From Pontibacter sp. SGAir0037 (lineage in GTDB: Bacteria > Bacteroidota > Bacteroidia > Cytophagales > Hymenobacteraceae), in the NCBI RefSeq assembly GCF_005491705.1, contig NZ_CP028092.1:1364001-1428000 (forward strand): 64,000 nucleotides of DNA, written 5' to 3'. The position numbers were made by a program, and so were the translations under genes. Positions 27,253-36,057 of the stretch are shown here, one piece after another; the first letter of the stretch is position 1; each line of letters opens with the position of its first letter. Under the pieces are notes generated by a model. The model was not told the origin of the DNA, ran no database searches, and worked only from the letters and a program-made list of their open reading frames with translations.

Positions 27253-28557
27253 ATGGCACAAACTCCTTCAGAAAATGCCTTAAAGAGTGCTAAGGCCTTT
27301 TTAAGAGACGGCTATCCTTTTATACAGAGAGGAACAGAGCGAAATCATTCTCCCATATTCCAGATAGATTTGTTAGGTTTTAAAACTACTTGCATTCATG
27401 GAAAAGAAGCCACCCGCATTTTTTATGACCAGGAGAAATTTATAAGAAATGGTGCTGTTCCGGAAAGAATTCAGAAAACGCTGATGGGTGAAAATGCCAT
27501 TCATACCATGGATGATGCACCACACCGGCATTTGAAAGGCGTATTTCTGTCGTTGATGCTGCCCGAAAAAAATATTCAGCAATTGCTGGATCATATGGCG
27601 AGGTTCTGGAAAGCTTACTTGGGTAAATGGGAAAAAACCACTTCTACTGTTTTATTCGAAGATGCACTGGAAATTATGTGCCTGACAGCCTATGCCTGGG
27701 CGGGTGTACCCTTAGAACCAACAGAGGTCAGGAAGAAAGCCTTAGACAACTGGGCTATGGTGGATGCTTTCGGAGCAGTGGGGCCAAGGCATTGGCGCGG
27801 GAGAAGTGCCCGGAACAGGATTGAAAACTGGATTGGCGATATCATTCGCAACATCCGCAAGGGAACATTAGCAGCTACGCCCGGTACTGCCGCTTATGAA
27901 ATAGCGCATTACCGGGATTTAGACGGGAAGCAGTTTAGCACGCGAAAGGCGGCCATTGAACTCATTAATGCCACAAGACCTATCATAGCCATTGCTGCCT
28001 ATATTTCTTTTGCGGCACTGGCCTTACATAAACATCCGGATGAGCGTATGAAATTGCTGCACGGGAGTGACGCTTATACAGAAATGTTTGTTCAGGAGGT
28101 ACGCCGCTTATACCCTTTTGCTCCTTTTCTGGGTGCACGGGCTCGTACAAATTTTAAATGGAACGGGCATCAGTTTAAAAAAGGAAGACTGGTATTGCTG
28201 GATGTGTATGGCCTGTTGCATGACGGGCAGGTGTGGGACAATCCAGAGCAGTTTAATCCTGAAAGATTCAAAGCATGGGATGGCAGCCGCTATGATTTTA
28301 TACCTCAGGGCGGAGGCGACCATGCCCTCGGCCACCGCTGTCCGGGCGAACGTATTACCATTGAAGCCATGAAGCTGGCAGTAAACATGCTAACACGTTG
28401 CATGGAGTATGAGGTGCCGGAGCAGGATCTGAGTTTTAGTTTGCAGCGCCTGCCAACCTTCCCAAAGAGTGGTTTTATTATAACAAAGGTAAAGAAAACA
28501 GGTGACTTCTCTCCTGTTGCCTCCGCCGCTGCGAAGTGCCCCTTTCACCATTCCTGA
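27253..28557 (+). CDS. CYP152-type cytochrome P450 (fatty acid peroxygenase/decarboxylase)
   Basis: The heme motif GGGDHALGHRCPGE (Cys363 as ligand) and the ATRP segment (Arg242-Pro243) are signatures of CYP152, which uses H2O2 rather than a reductase. Arg242 binds the fatty-acid carboxylate and stands at the same number as in B. subtilis P450BSbeta. The residue before TMDD is His84, aligning with His85 of the alkene-forming OleT; P450BSbeta has Gln there. So either alpha/beta-hydroxylation or decarboxylation of fatty acids is possible. The 434-aa length fits the family. No redox partner is nearby, as expected. Confidence 0.92.
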   Translation: MAQTPSENALKSAKAFLRDGYPFIQRGTERNHSPIFQIDLLGFKTTCIHGKEATRIFYDQEKFIRNGAVPERIQKTLMGENAIHTMDDAPHRHLKGVFLSLMLPEKNIQQLLDHMARFWKAYLGKWEKTTSTVLFEDALEIMCLTAYAWAGVPLEPTEVRKKALDNWAMVDAFGAVGPRHWRGRSARNRIENWIGDIIRNIRKGTLAATPGTAAYEIAHYRDLDGKQFSTRKAAIELINATRPIIAIAAYISFAALALHKHPDERMKLLHGSDAYTEMFVQEVRRLYPFAPFLGARARTNFKWNGHQFKKGRLVLLDVYGLLHDGQVWDNPEQFNPERFKAWDGSRYDFIPQGGGDHALGHRCPGERITIEAMKLAVNMLTRCMEYEVPEQDLSFSLQRLPTFPKSGFIITKVKKTGDFSPVASAAAKCPFHHS

Positions 28558-28621
28558 ACAAGAATAACAAACGCTGCTTTTGCAGTTCTAAACCTGCAAA
28601 AGCAGCGTTTGTTATTCTTGT
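28558..28621. terminator. Bidirectional terminator, 28-bp perfect stem
   Basis: Arms 28558-28585 and 28594-28621 are perfectly complementary over 28 bp around an 8-nt loop. The left arm begins on the base after the P450 stop codon, and the right arm ends 3 bases before the stop of the convergent membrane hydrolase gene. Such a long stem is unusual for an ordinary terminator. Confidence 0.8.
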
Positions 28622-28624
28622 GTT

Positions 28625-29638
28625 TTATTTTCCAAAGATTCTGTTCAGGTAGGCCTTCAGATATGCCTGATCTGGTTTCGGCCTATAGTTAATTTCCTCG
28701 AACTGCAGCTTTCCCACATCATTCTGCCATACATGATAAACAAAGACATAGCGCCCTCCGCTTTTGCGCCATCCATCGAACTGCCCAAAGCGTAGGTCGC
28801 TGATGTGTATGCCTTTTTCAGCTTCTGAAACGGCATAATAGCCTTTGGTAATTTCCAGCAGCCTTTCCAGTTTCTCATCGCCTCTGTAAGCCTGGAGCAG
28901 GTGCTGCTGCCGGGGCTCGTAATGGAATGAAATTTCTTCCTCGCGATCGAACAAGGAGTAGAATCCGGTGTAATAGCCATGTTCAGTCTTGGCCGTTACT
29001 GCCCAAAAGAAGGTATTAAGAGGTGTGGGTTTGCTAATATAAGAGGTATACATGATATGCTGCTGCTGCAAATTCTTTTCGAACACCTTATTTGCTTTTG
29101 CCTGAGCCACAAAAGAAAAGATGAGATAGGCCGAGCTGATGAGCAAGCCCAGTGTATTTAGTCTTCTTCTTTTTTGGGAGTGACGGTTATGGAAGGCTGC
29201 TGCCAGAACAAAGGCTAAAAACGGAACCGTATAGAAAGGGTCAACTACAAAAATATTATAAAAAGCCACGCCGTATGTACTGAATGGCCAGAACAGCTGA
29301 GTTCCCCAGGTGGTAAAGCTATCCAGCAGAGCATGTGTGGTAAAACCCAGAAAAAAGAGCCAGGTCCAATCGAAAAAAGTAGCTGCAGTGTGCCTGTACA
29401 GGCGATGCAGCAGCCAACCCAGCGCGGGCGATACGAGAACTGCAAATAAGAATGAATGGGTAAGAGAGCGATGAAAACTGAGCTGCTCCACCATGTCCAG
29501 CCAGGGGTTGAACAATACATCCAGGTCAGGAATAGTGCCTGCTATGGCACCCCACAACGTAGCCTTGTTTCCTAACCTTCTCCCGCAAACGGCCTCTCCT
29601 ACCGAGGCTCCTAAAACAATCTGTGTAAGTGAATCCAT
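28625..29638 (-). CDS. Metal-dependent hydrolase, YdjM-like membrane protein
   Basis: The 337-aa inner-membrane protein begins MDSLTQIVLGASVGEAVCGRR, followed by helices that carry HRSLTHS and TTHALLDSF. These conserved His/Asp residues are the mark of the YdjM/DUF457 family, annotated as membrane-bound metal-dependent hydrolases. The C-terminal third is soluble. E. coli YdjM is LexA-regulated; no LexA-like site is visible here. Function beyond the family name is unknown. Confidence 0.85.
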   Translation of the reverse strand: MDSLTQIVLGASVGEAVCGRRLGNKATLWGAIAGTIPDLDVLFNPWLDMVEQLSFHRSLTHSFLFAVLVSPALGWLLHRLYRHTAATFFDWTWLFFLGFTTHALLDSFTTWGTQLFWPFSTYGVAFYNIFVVDPFYTVPFLAFVLAAAFHNRHSQKRRRLNTLGLLISSAYLIFSFVAQAKANKVFEKNLQQQHIMYTSYISKPTPLNTFFWAVTAKTEHGYYTGFYSLFDREEEISFHYEPRQQHLLQAYRGDEKLERLLEITKGYYAVSEAEKGIHISDLRFGQFDGWRKSGGRYVFVYHVWQNDVGKLQFEEINYRPKPDQAYLKAYLNRIFGK

Positions 29639-29758
29639 ATTACGCTTGCCTGTCTTGCTGCGCCATCAGAACAATCTCCTTCTTAGGCTTTTGTAAACTC
29701 AATTAACGCATAAGGGGTATATACACCAAAACCAACAATTTTCAATTTAAAGCTCCAG

Positions 29759-30799
29759 ATGAATTTGTTCTTATTTGTTGCAGGCGTATTCATAATGTCG
29801 CTTGCTGTTTACGATTTGCTTTACACAACATTTTCACCTCATGGCGCTGGACCATTAAGTGGTAAAATAACAACTTTTATCTGGGGAATATTCTTTAAAG
29901 TGAGTCAGAAATTGCATAACAGGAATTTTTTGAACGCTGCCGGAATCTGCATTGTATGTGGTGTACTTATAAACTGGGTATTGTTTGTCTGGATAGGCAA
30001 TGCATTGGTTTTTGCCTCTTATCCGGGCGCTGTTGTAAACAGCGTGACAAGCGAAGCTGCCACTTATAAAGAAGTTATTTACTACACGGGCTATATCCTC
30101 TCTACCATGGGGAACGGCGATTTTGTAGCATCCACTGGCGGCTGGAAAATTTATTCTGCTATTATCTCTTTCTCCGGCCTGATCCTGATCACGATTGCGG
30201 TTACCTATATGGTTCCGGTGTTATCGGCCATTACAGAACGCAGAACGTTGAGTATTCTGATAGCGTCGCTTGGCTCGAGTGCTCAAAGCATCCTGCTAAA
30301 CCACTGGAAAAACGGAAATTTCAGGATGCTGGAGCTGCCACTTAGCCAGATAACCGCTGATATTGCTAGACAGGGACAGTTGCAGCTGTCGTACCCGGTG
30401 TTGCACTACTTTCATAACAGTGAGAAGTTAACAGCTTTATTGCCAAACCTGGCCGAGTTGGACGAAGCCTTATCTATAATGTTGATTTATATACCGGAAC
30501 ACCTTCACCCCCAGCCACAATACCTGGTGCCAGCCCGGAAAGCCATCTCCTCCTTTCTGGACACTCTCACCAATACCTTCTTAGATCCTGCCGAAGAAAT
30601 TTCTGCGCCTCTACCCGTTGATGAATTGCGCAAGAGTGGTATTCCTACCTTAACTCCGTTGCAGGAAAGGCTGGCGCAACTAGACAAAAGACGCAAAATA
30701 CTAAAATCTATGCTCCTGAACGATGGCTGGAGCTTAGAAGATCTGAACAAGCCTGTTTTCAGGCCAGACCTGGACTTGCCTGAAATGCTTAGCGAATGA
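29759..30799 (+). CDS. Two-pore-helix ion channel family protein with altered filter
   Basis: The 346-aa membrane protein has helices at about 1-20, 58-82, 136-160, and a pore loop between the last two. The loop reads STMGNGDFVAS, aligning with the K+ channel filter TVGYGD but with Met and Asn in place of Val and Tyr. The cytoplasmic C-terminal region (about 165-346) is helical and soluble, without an RCK/TrkA motif. Ion choice cannot be predicted. The gene overlaps the stop of the convergent GNAT gene by 11 bases. Confidence 0.7.
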   Translation: MNLFLFVAGVFIMSLAVYDLLYTTFSPHGAGPLSGKITTFIWGIFFKVSQKLHNRNFLNAAGICIVCGVLINWVLFVWIGNALVFASYPGAVVNSVTSEAATYKEVIYYTGYILSTMGNGDFVASTGGWKIYSAIISFSGLILITIAVTYMVPVLSAITERRTLSILIASLGSSAQSILLNHWKNGNFRMLELPLSQITADIARQGQLQLSYPVLHYFHNSEKLTALLPNLAELDEALSIMLIYIPEHLHPQPQYLVPARKAISSFLDTLTNTFLDPAEEISAPLPVDELRKSGIPTLTPLQERLAQLDKRRKILKSMLLNDGWSLEDLNKPVFRPDLDLPEMLSE

Positions 30800-31955
30800 T
30801 GGTCATGCGCTTAAACTCTTTAGTTCGGTCGAACAGGAAACGGTATGTATGGTAGGTCTTGTAAATCCTTCCTCCCACCTGCTCCGCAACTTTCATCATT
30901 TTCGGGTTAAAGTCGCCGATCCAGTTCATCTGTAATTCTTCGTAAGGTACCCGGTTGCTATCCTGCACTACTTTAGCGGCCGAAACGACCATGGCGGCTT
31001 CTACCCCCTTGCCTTGGTGCTCTGGTACAATGCCAAACACCAGCCCATACATGGCCTTACAGGCGCCTCTCCACCTGTGGTAGGCAAATTTAAGTTTTCC
31101 CCACCAGTTCAGTTTCCCGTTAACGTATTTAAAGAGCTGGTTAAGTTCCGGTATGGAAATAAAGAAGCCTACTGGTTCATTGTTGTAATAGGCAAACCAG
31201 ACAATCTTTTCATCTAAAACAGGCTTCAGGGTCTTCATCACGCTCATGGCCTGTGCCTCGCTCATTTCCTTTACACCTTCGTGCTTTACCCAGCCTTTGT
31301 TGTAAACTGTGCGAAAGTGCTCGGCATACATTTTCATCTGCTTCAGATCCATGTGCCTGAAAGAGTAATTAGGATCATTTAGTATCCGCTGCGACTTCTC
31401 GAAGTATTCTGGTGTAAGGCTGTCTCTTACTTTGCGGTAGTACACATATTGCTTAAAGAATACCTGAAAACCATAATTTTCGAACAACTGGATGTAGTAA
31501 GGGTAGTTGTAGTTCATGGTATAGGTAGGCGGATAAAAGCCATCGGCCAGTAAACCCCACCATTTATCCCGGTCCCCGAAGTTGATAGGACCGTCCATGG
31601 CCTCCATGCCTCTTTCCTGTAGCCAATTGCGGCAGGCATCGAACAATTTATTGGCTGCTTCCTGGCTGTTGATGCAGTCGAAGAAGCCGATTCCGCCCGT
31701 AGGTTGCGCAAATGAATTGGCCGTTTTTTTATTGATGAAGGCTGCCACACGGCCTATCGTCTCACCTGTATCATTCCTGAGAATCCACCTGATTGCTTCG
31801 CTATTCCGTAGCAGGCGGTTTCTTTTAGGATCAAAGACATCATTTACATCTTTATCTAGTGGCCTGATGTATTTGGGATCGTTCTTATATAGCCTTACCT
31901 GCACAAGCAGAAATTCCTGCGCAAGTTTTGGTGTGGTTACTTCAATTAACTGCAT
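30789..31955 (-). CDS. GNAT-fold family protein, conserved in Bacteroidota
   Basis: This 388-aa protein has no signal peptide. It starts with a segment like acyltransferases (WILRNDTGETIGRVAAFINK), then GIGFFDCINSQEAANKLFD, and later a second GNAT-like unit with GLVFGIVPEHQGKGVEAAM, which looks like the acetyl-CoA binding loop Q/RxxGxG/A. It is the long Bacteroidota GNAT-type protein usually annotated as hypothetical or N-acetyltransferase. The substrate is unknown. Confidence 0.75.
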   Translation of the reverse strand: MQLIEVTTPKLAQEFLLVQVRLYKNDPKYIRPLDKDVNDVFDPKRNRLLRNSEAIRWILRNDTGETIGRVAAFINKKTANSFAQPTGGIGFFDCINSQEAANKLFDACRNWLQERGMEAMDGPINFGDRDKWWGLLADGFYPPTYTMNYNYPYYIQLFENYGFQVFFKQYVYYRKVRDSLTPEYFEKSQRILNDPNYSFRHMDLKQMKMYAEHFRTVYNKGWVKHEGVKEMSEAQAMSVMKTLKPVLDEKIVWFAYYNNEPVGFFISIPELNQLFKYVNGKLNWWGKLKFAYHRWRGACKAMYGLVFGIVPEHQGKGVEAAMVVSAAKVVQDSNRVPYEELQMNWIGDFNPKMMKVAEQVGGRIYKTYHTYRFLFDRTKEFKRMTIIR

Positions 31956-32235
31956 GATACAAGTTAAAGTGAGACGGTAGGTTCGGCAGGCAATTTACTT
32001 AAGATATACCGAAGCTCCAAAGCAAGTCTGTGGCCGGTGTGGTTAGAGTTTCAGGAAAAAGATGCGCGACATATAGAACCTAATCCCTGAAAGCTGATGC
32101 GTGCATAGGGAGTGGCATCTGTTTATTTAAGGAAGTTAAAATTCCTCCATTTTCATTTATAAGAACAGAAGGCTTCTGAATACCAGACATCCTAAAAACA
32201 GAGCTTGAAAGGTTGTATAGGCTATTTTCGGTTAA
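31956..32235. other. Left border of the accessory island, no gene seen
   Basis: These 280 bases lie upstream of the GNAT gene (minus) and downstream of the lipoprotein gene (minus). No ORF is convincing. Near 32212 the plus strand reads GGTTGTATAGG, carrying the GTTGTA motif also found at other gene borders in the island. Confidence 0.4.
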
Positions 32236-33024
32236 TCAAAGGTCGATTGGGTGTATTATACAATCTTGCCTATACGTTTTCATTTCTAATTCAAACTTTC
32301 CCCACCTGTTTTTACCCTGATTAGTTATCTGATAAATCCTTTTGTTCTCAGCGTCCCAATAGGCATTATAGTTATAATAGTGCTCAGCTGGATGGATTGA
32401 CTTCATGATTGCTTTCAAGTTCCTGCTCTTCCTTGCAAGACAACTATCTATGGTTTCTACAGGTAAATTATAGTCATACTTCTTACCTGTAATAAATATA
32501 ACTTCAAAAAGAGAACTATCATTTTCTGACACTTTCTCTATTTGTAACAATGACTGAAGCATTTCATAGAAAATTTGCCGACCTGTACCTAAAGTGTCAT
32601 TAAGTCTAAGGTTATCTAATGCTGTAATAAACTCTTTTTTAAATGTTGATCCTGTCCTTTCAACTGATTGAATTGGTGTTTCAAACTCAAAGCCCCAGTA
32701 GTCTCGATAAGTGTTTGAGAAAAAAGGAATAGCATAAGCTTCACCAATGGGATTTATAAGAATTATAATTTGCTGTTGGTCATTTATTGAGTCAGGTGTT
32801 GCCCTAAGTTGTAAATGAATCCTTTTCTCTCCTATTGATACAGTCCTTACCAGCCTGTAAAAATCTGTTTGACTTAAATTTCCCTTCGGTAATTGCGGAA
32901 AATTATTCGTCACGTCAGCTATTGCTTTTTCTACATTGGATTTAGAAGTTCCTTCTTTACAACCTAAAAGTGCTGTCGCAAGGATGACAGTTGATATAAT
33001 ATATTTCCTGATTCTTCTATTCAT
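32236..33024 (-). CDS. Unknown lipoprotein in accessory island
   Basis: I do not recognise a family. The 262-aa protein begins with a lipoprotein signal (lipobox ending at Cys22, ALLGC) and has a soluble alpha/beta body. It is AT-rich compared with core neighbours. The start codon lies about 13 bases after the 3' end of group II intron 1, so the intron sits in the 5' leader of this gene, same strand. It is the leftmost gene of the island. Confidence 0.65.
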   Translation of the reverse strand: MNRRIRKYIISTVILATALLGCKEGTSKSNVEKAIADVTNNFPQLPKGNLSQTDFYRLVRTVSIGEKRIHLQLRATPDSINDQQQIIILINPIGEAYAIPFFSNTYRDYWGFEFETPIQSVERTGSTFKKEFITALDNLRLNDTLGTGRQIFYEMLQSLLQIEKVSENDSSLFEVIFITGKKYDYNLPVETIDSCLARKSRNLKAIMKSIHPAEHYYNYNAYWDAENKRIYQITNQGKNRWGKFELEMKTYRQDCIIHPIDL

Positions 33025-33036
33025 TTATGGCATATA

Positions 33037-34966
33037 GGCGAGTCACCCAAGGGAGTTTCACCCTTGGGTTCTCACAGAACCGTACGTGACAGTCTCCCGT
33101 CATACGGCTCTTCCTGTTCTCATCACTAATGTAATCAACATTATGGACGTACCAATTTCCAGTGCGGGAAAAGATTAGGCTTCTCTTTATACCTTGCTCT
33201 AAACCATCTTAAGGCTTCCTTCTTATACATGCCCTTCTCCCACTTCGCCCATTTTAGCAGGCGACAGTTGAGCTGATGCCATACAGAATGGGTATGGTAG
33301 GGCCAGAATTTACAGTAGTAGTTGATTACTCCCTGTATGACTGGCCTCAGCTCCGAGGCTACTTGCTCCAGTGGTTTGCGCCACCGGTGTATTCGCATAC
33401 GGTTGAACTTGCCCAGCACACTGCTCCTCGACTTCTTGCTCATAGCGGTGGTTATCAGCAGACGCGGCCCTTTACTCGTCCTGCACCATATGGGGCGCAG
33501 GCTGAAGCCCAGAAAGTCCAGACTGCGAGGATACTTCTTTGCAGACTCTCCCCGCAGGTTTACTATTCTGGTCTTGGCCGGATGCAGCTGTAGCTTACAA
33601 GCTTCTAAACGTCTGCGGATGGCGGCAAGCACATACTGCGCCTGCTTCTCTGACTTGCAGTGCACCACGATGTCATCCGCGTAGCGCTCAAAAGACTTCT
33701 CAGGGTGATGCTTCTCCATCCACTTGTCAAAGGCAACGTGCAAAAACACATTGGCCAGCAGCGGACTGATGACGCCTCCCTGGGGTGTACCCGTCAGACG
33801 GTCCAGATACGTGCCGTCCCTCTGAACGATGCCCGCTTTGAGCCAGCGCCCGAGGTAGAGCAGCACCCACCTGTCGGGGCAGTAGTGTTTCACTGCCTGC
33901 AGCAGCAAGTCATGGTCAATCGTGTCAAAGAAGTTTCGTATGTCCAGGTCTATGGCCCAGTCATGGCACAGGACCCGCTGGCTCAGCCTCTCCACCGCCT
34001 GGTGGCAGCTCCTGCCGGGGCGGTAACCGAAAGAGCTATCATGGAACAAAGGCTCCACCACCCGCTCCAGGTGCGCCCTGACCACTTCCTGCGCAACACG
34101 ATCCAGAATGGTCGGAATACCAAGCTTACGCTCTCCTCCGCCTTTCTTGACGATGGCCACTTCTTTGACTGGCTGAGGAAAGTAACTGCCCGAGCTGAGC
34201 CGGTTCCACAGCTTGTATAGCTGACGGGGCAGGTCCCGCTCCAGTTCTTTCCAGCCCATCTGGTCCACGCCAGCACTGCCTTTGTTGGCTCTCACCTTAT
34301 GGTAGGCCCGCCAGACCATTACTCTGGTAATCGGTTGTGACTTTATCTCATAGTAATCGATCATCCCATCTCTGGTTGTTTCTTCCTGATGAAATACGAA
34401 CAGGCCAGGCCCTTGGCTCCACTACCTTTCAGTAGCTTCCTCACTACTACGGCCTGGTCCGCCGCCGCTCCCTCGTGCCGTCCCGACACGCCTGCTCCCT
34501 TTTAGGTGAGCGGGACGGGAGCGACTTCTCTTGTTCCATGCAAAAGCCTGCATTGCCTTCCTGCCAGCTTTACCCCGGATGCTGTGTGACCGGAAATCAG
34601 GGCGTCTGTCACACTTTAATCACGGGCACATACGTAACTGCCCGTTTTCAGCATCGCTTCCAGCACGTAACGAGGCTTCAGTCGCTGGTTCACTCTATTC
34701 AGCTCGACAATGCGCACCTTCGAGAGTCATAGCTCCCGTTTTTCCTTATCGTTCACCACCAGGGGAGTTTCCGCCCCCGGCAGCATAAGGTGGTTTGCAG
34801 ACTACTCCTGACAGTCGTCTGCGGAGGGCCTACCCTCTATAGACTTCATGGTAGCACCGGCCAGTCATTTCACTCGACCTCCGCAAGCTTTCCAATACCC
34901 TAAAGAGTCCTCCATCTTTTGTACAGCACCCGATTCCTTCTTCCAAAGAATCGGTTCAAGACACAC
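33037..34966 (-). mobile_element. Group II intron 1
   Basis: A complete group II intron on the minus strand, about 1.93 kb. The 5' end is placed at GTGTGTC (34966) because it aligns with intron 3 over several blocks (GGTGCTGT.CAAA, GAGGG.AGGCCC, GTGA.CGA.AAGGAAAA). Domain V is 33077-33110, a 34-nt hairpin with GAGCCGT...ACGGTTC. Domain VI follows with a 9-bp stem and a candidate branch A at 33043, 7 nt from the proposed 3' end (uncertain by 2 nt). It encodes a maturase in domain IV. The EBS1-like loop matches the 5' flank over only about 4 bases, so the site may be non-cognate or changed. Confidence 0.85.
33141..34364 (-). CDS. Group II intron reverse transcriptase/maturase (intron 1)
   Basis: The 407-aa intron-encoded protein has reverse transcriptase blocks: NKGSAGVDQ, GIPTILDRVAQ, DLDIRNFFDTIDH, TPQGGVISPLLAN and the catalytic YADD. 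The X/maturase domain follows (GVINYYCKFW). It ends without a C-terminal HNH endonuclease domain. The frame is intact, so it could support splicing and target-primed mobility. It is closely related to the protein of intron 3 in length, start and end (both end PHWKL or AHWQL then VRP), but is clearly not identical. Confidence 0.95.
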   Translation of the reverse strand: MIDYYEIKSQPITRVMVWRAYHKVRANKGSAGVDQMGWKELERDLPRQLYKLWNRLSSGSYFPQPVKEVAIVKKGGGERKLGIPTILDRVAQEVVRAHLERVVEPLFHDSSFGYRPGRSCHQAVERLSQRVLCHDWAIDLDIRNFFDTIDHDLLLQAVKHYCPDRWVLLYLGRWLKAGIVQRDGTYLDRLTGTPQGGVISPLLANVFLHVAFDKWMEKHHPEKSFERYADDIVVHCKSEKQAQYVLAAIRRRLEACKLQLHPAKTRIVNLRGESAKKYPRSLDFLGFSLRPIWCRTSKGPRLLITTAMSKKSRSSVLGKFNRMRIHRWRKPLEQVASELRPVIQGVINYYCKFWPYHTHSVWHQLNCRLLKWAKWEKGMYKKEALRWFRARYKEKPNLFPHWKLVRP

Positions 34967-35032
34967 ACGTTACTCGTGCAGCAGAAGCCCGAAGCGTAAC
35001 AAGGGTTAAAGCTGCACCATATTAGGGAATAG

Positions 35033-35386
35033 TTATTTTTCTACAGGTTCTAATTTTACCATTCGTATTTTTTTGGAAGTCAACAAACCATCAACTCCGT
35101 AAGCTGCGTTGATTTCGCAAAATAAGTTATTTCCTTCTTTCCCAAAACTTAATCCGTCTACTGCATTTGGGTGATTGAATCTATCCATCTCACTTTTCTA
35201 CAAGCCCACAAACTCAAAGTTGATGATGCAATATTTAACCAGATTAAAGTAACAGTTCACAACTTTGTCAGTCATTTCAAAAGCATAGACCTTCATTTCA
35301 ACAGTCGGTTTTCCTTCTTCAAATTTCAGAGAAATTATTTCGGAGTCATGAAAAGAAAGCCAATACCCAAAGTGATTGAGTGTCAA
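35033..35386 (-). pseudogene. FHDSE-type (Imm50-like) small protein gene with in-frame stop
   Basis: The first part encodes 62 aa with WLSFHDSEIISLKFEEG, like small immunity/Imm50-type proteins. A TAG at 35198-35200 stops it. The same frame continues for another 54 codons (FNHPNAVDGL, INAAYGVDGL) to TAA at 35033, and that second half has the pattern expected of the family's C-terminus. So one nonsense codon splits an otherwise intact 117-codon gene. The start is unclear: TTG at 35386 is the only plausible one. The family assignment is tentative; the broken frame is directly visible. Confidence 0.55.
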
Positions 35387-35452
35387 GCATCTGATGGGCG
35401 AGGCGAAGCCGAAGCAACCTGCTATACTTTGTTGTATGCAGGCATTTTTAAT

Positions 35453-35995
35453 TTATGACTGCCACAACTTCCATGAATCATAAACTTGATCATAAAGCTG
35501 GTACAAACTAAGGTTGATAATTACTGTCAGTACAAGCTTTATTGTTAAGTCTACATCTCTATTTTTTGAGTAATTAATTTTCCAGATTATAAGAGTCACC
35601 ATAAAGGAGCTGAGGATAGGAAAACCTAATCCTTGTTTATCTCTTACTTCTCCATAATAGAAGGTAGAACCATAATATAGTTCATACCATTGCAAAGCTG
35701 TAATTGCAAATGCTGAAGTTAAGTAGCTAGTTAAAACAGCTATGTTCCTTTTGTATTTGTCAAAACATAGAATTGTAAACAGTAGCAAGAAACAACAATA
35801 GCAAACAAATTTTAAAGACTGTATGCTTCTTATTGTTGGGCTCGCATAATAAGCAGCGAATGGATTACCTATATGTGCATTTGTATTATCTATTTCAATT
35901 AAATTAATGACAGAGAAGACAATGGTAAGCAGAACTAAGAACGCAAGGGCAGTCTCAAAGATATTTGCCTTTATACTTCTTGTAGATATTTCCAT
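35453..35995 (-). CDS. Unknown membrane protein, island cassette-like gene
   Basis: This 180-aa protein is very hydrophobic, with about five membrane helices (near 12-32, 55-78, 85-105, 128-145 and 150-168). I recognise no family. It is AT-rich, unlike core genes. The ATG at 35995 lies 14 bases from a GTTGTA core (minus strand) of the attC-like element, and about 20 bases after its stop the minus strand reads ATACAAC. This is the layout of a gene cassette, though unproven. Confidence 0.6.
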   Translation of the reverse strand: MEISTRSIKANIFETALAFLVLLTIVFSVINLIEIDNTNAHIGNPFAAYYASPTIRSIQSLKFVCYCCFLLLFTILCFDKYKRNIAVLTSYLTSAFAITALQWYELYYGSTFYYGEVRDKQGLGFPILSSFMVTLIIWKINYSKNRDVDLTIKLVLTVIINLSLYQLYDQVYDSWKLWQS

Positions 35996-36009
35996 TACTT
36001 AAGCTTGAA

Positions 36010-36057
36010 TACAACGGATTTGGCTTTGCGGTGGCGCAGCTACCGTAAAGGTGGTGT
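36010..36057. repeat. attC-like palindrome, left part (interrupted by intron 2)
   Basis: Joined to 39764 onward, this forms an imperfect palindrome: TACAAC (36010-36015) pairs with GTTGTA created at the junction, and inner arms CTTTGCGGTGGC and GCTACCGTAAAG pair with a few G-U or mismatched positions around GCA. Core pairs plus a longer inner stem with an unpaired spacer between them are the architecture of integron attC sites. On the minus strand GTTGTAT matches the GTTRRRY core at 6 of 7 positions. Assignment is tentative. Confidence 0.4.

Noticed and set aside
33660..34220. Plus-strand open frame of 186 codons inside intron 1
   Set aside because: It is antisense to the intact intron 1 maturase with clear RT motifs; it is a shadow frame.
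35171..35458. Plus-strand open frame of 95 codons
   Set aside because: The minus strand here carries the FHDSE-type gene with family-like motifs on both sides of its stop; the plus-strand translation has no such support.
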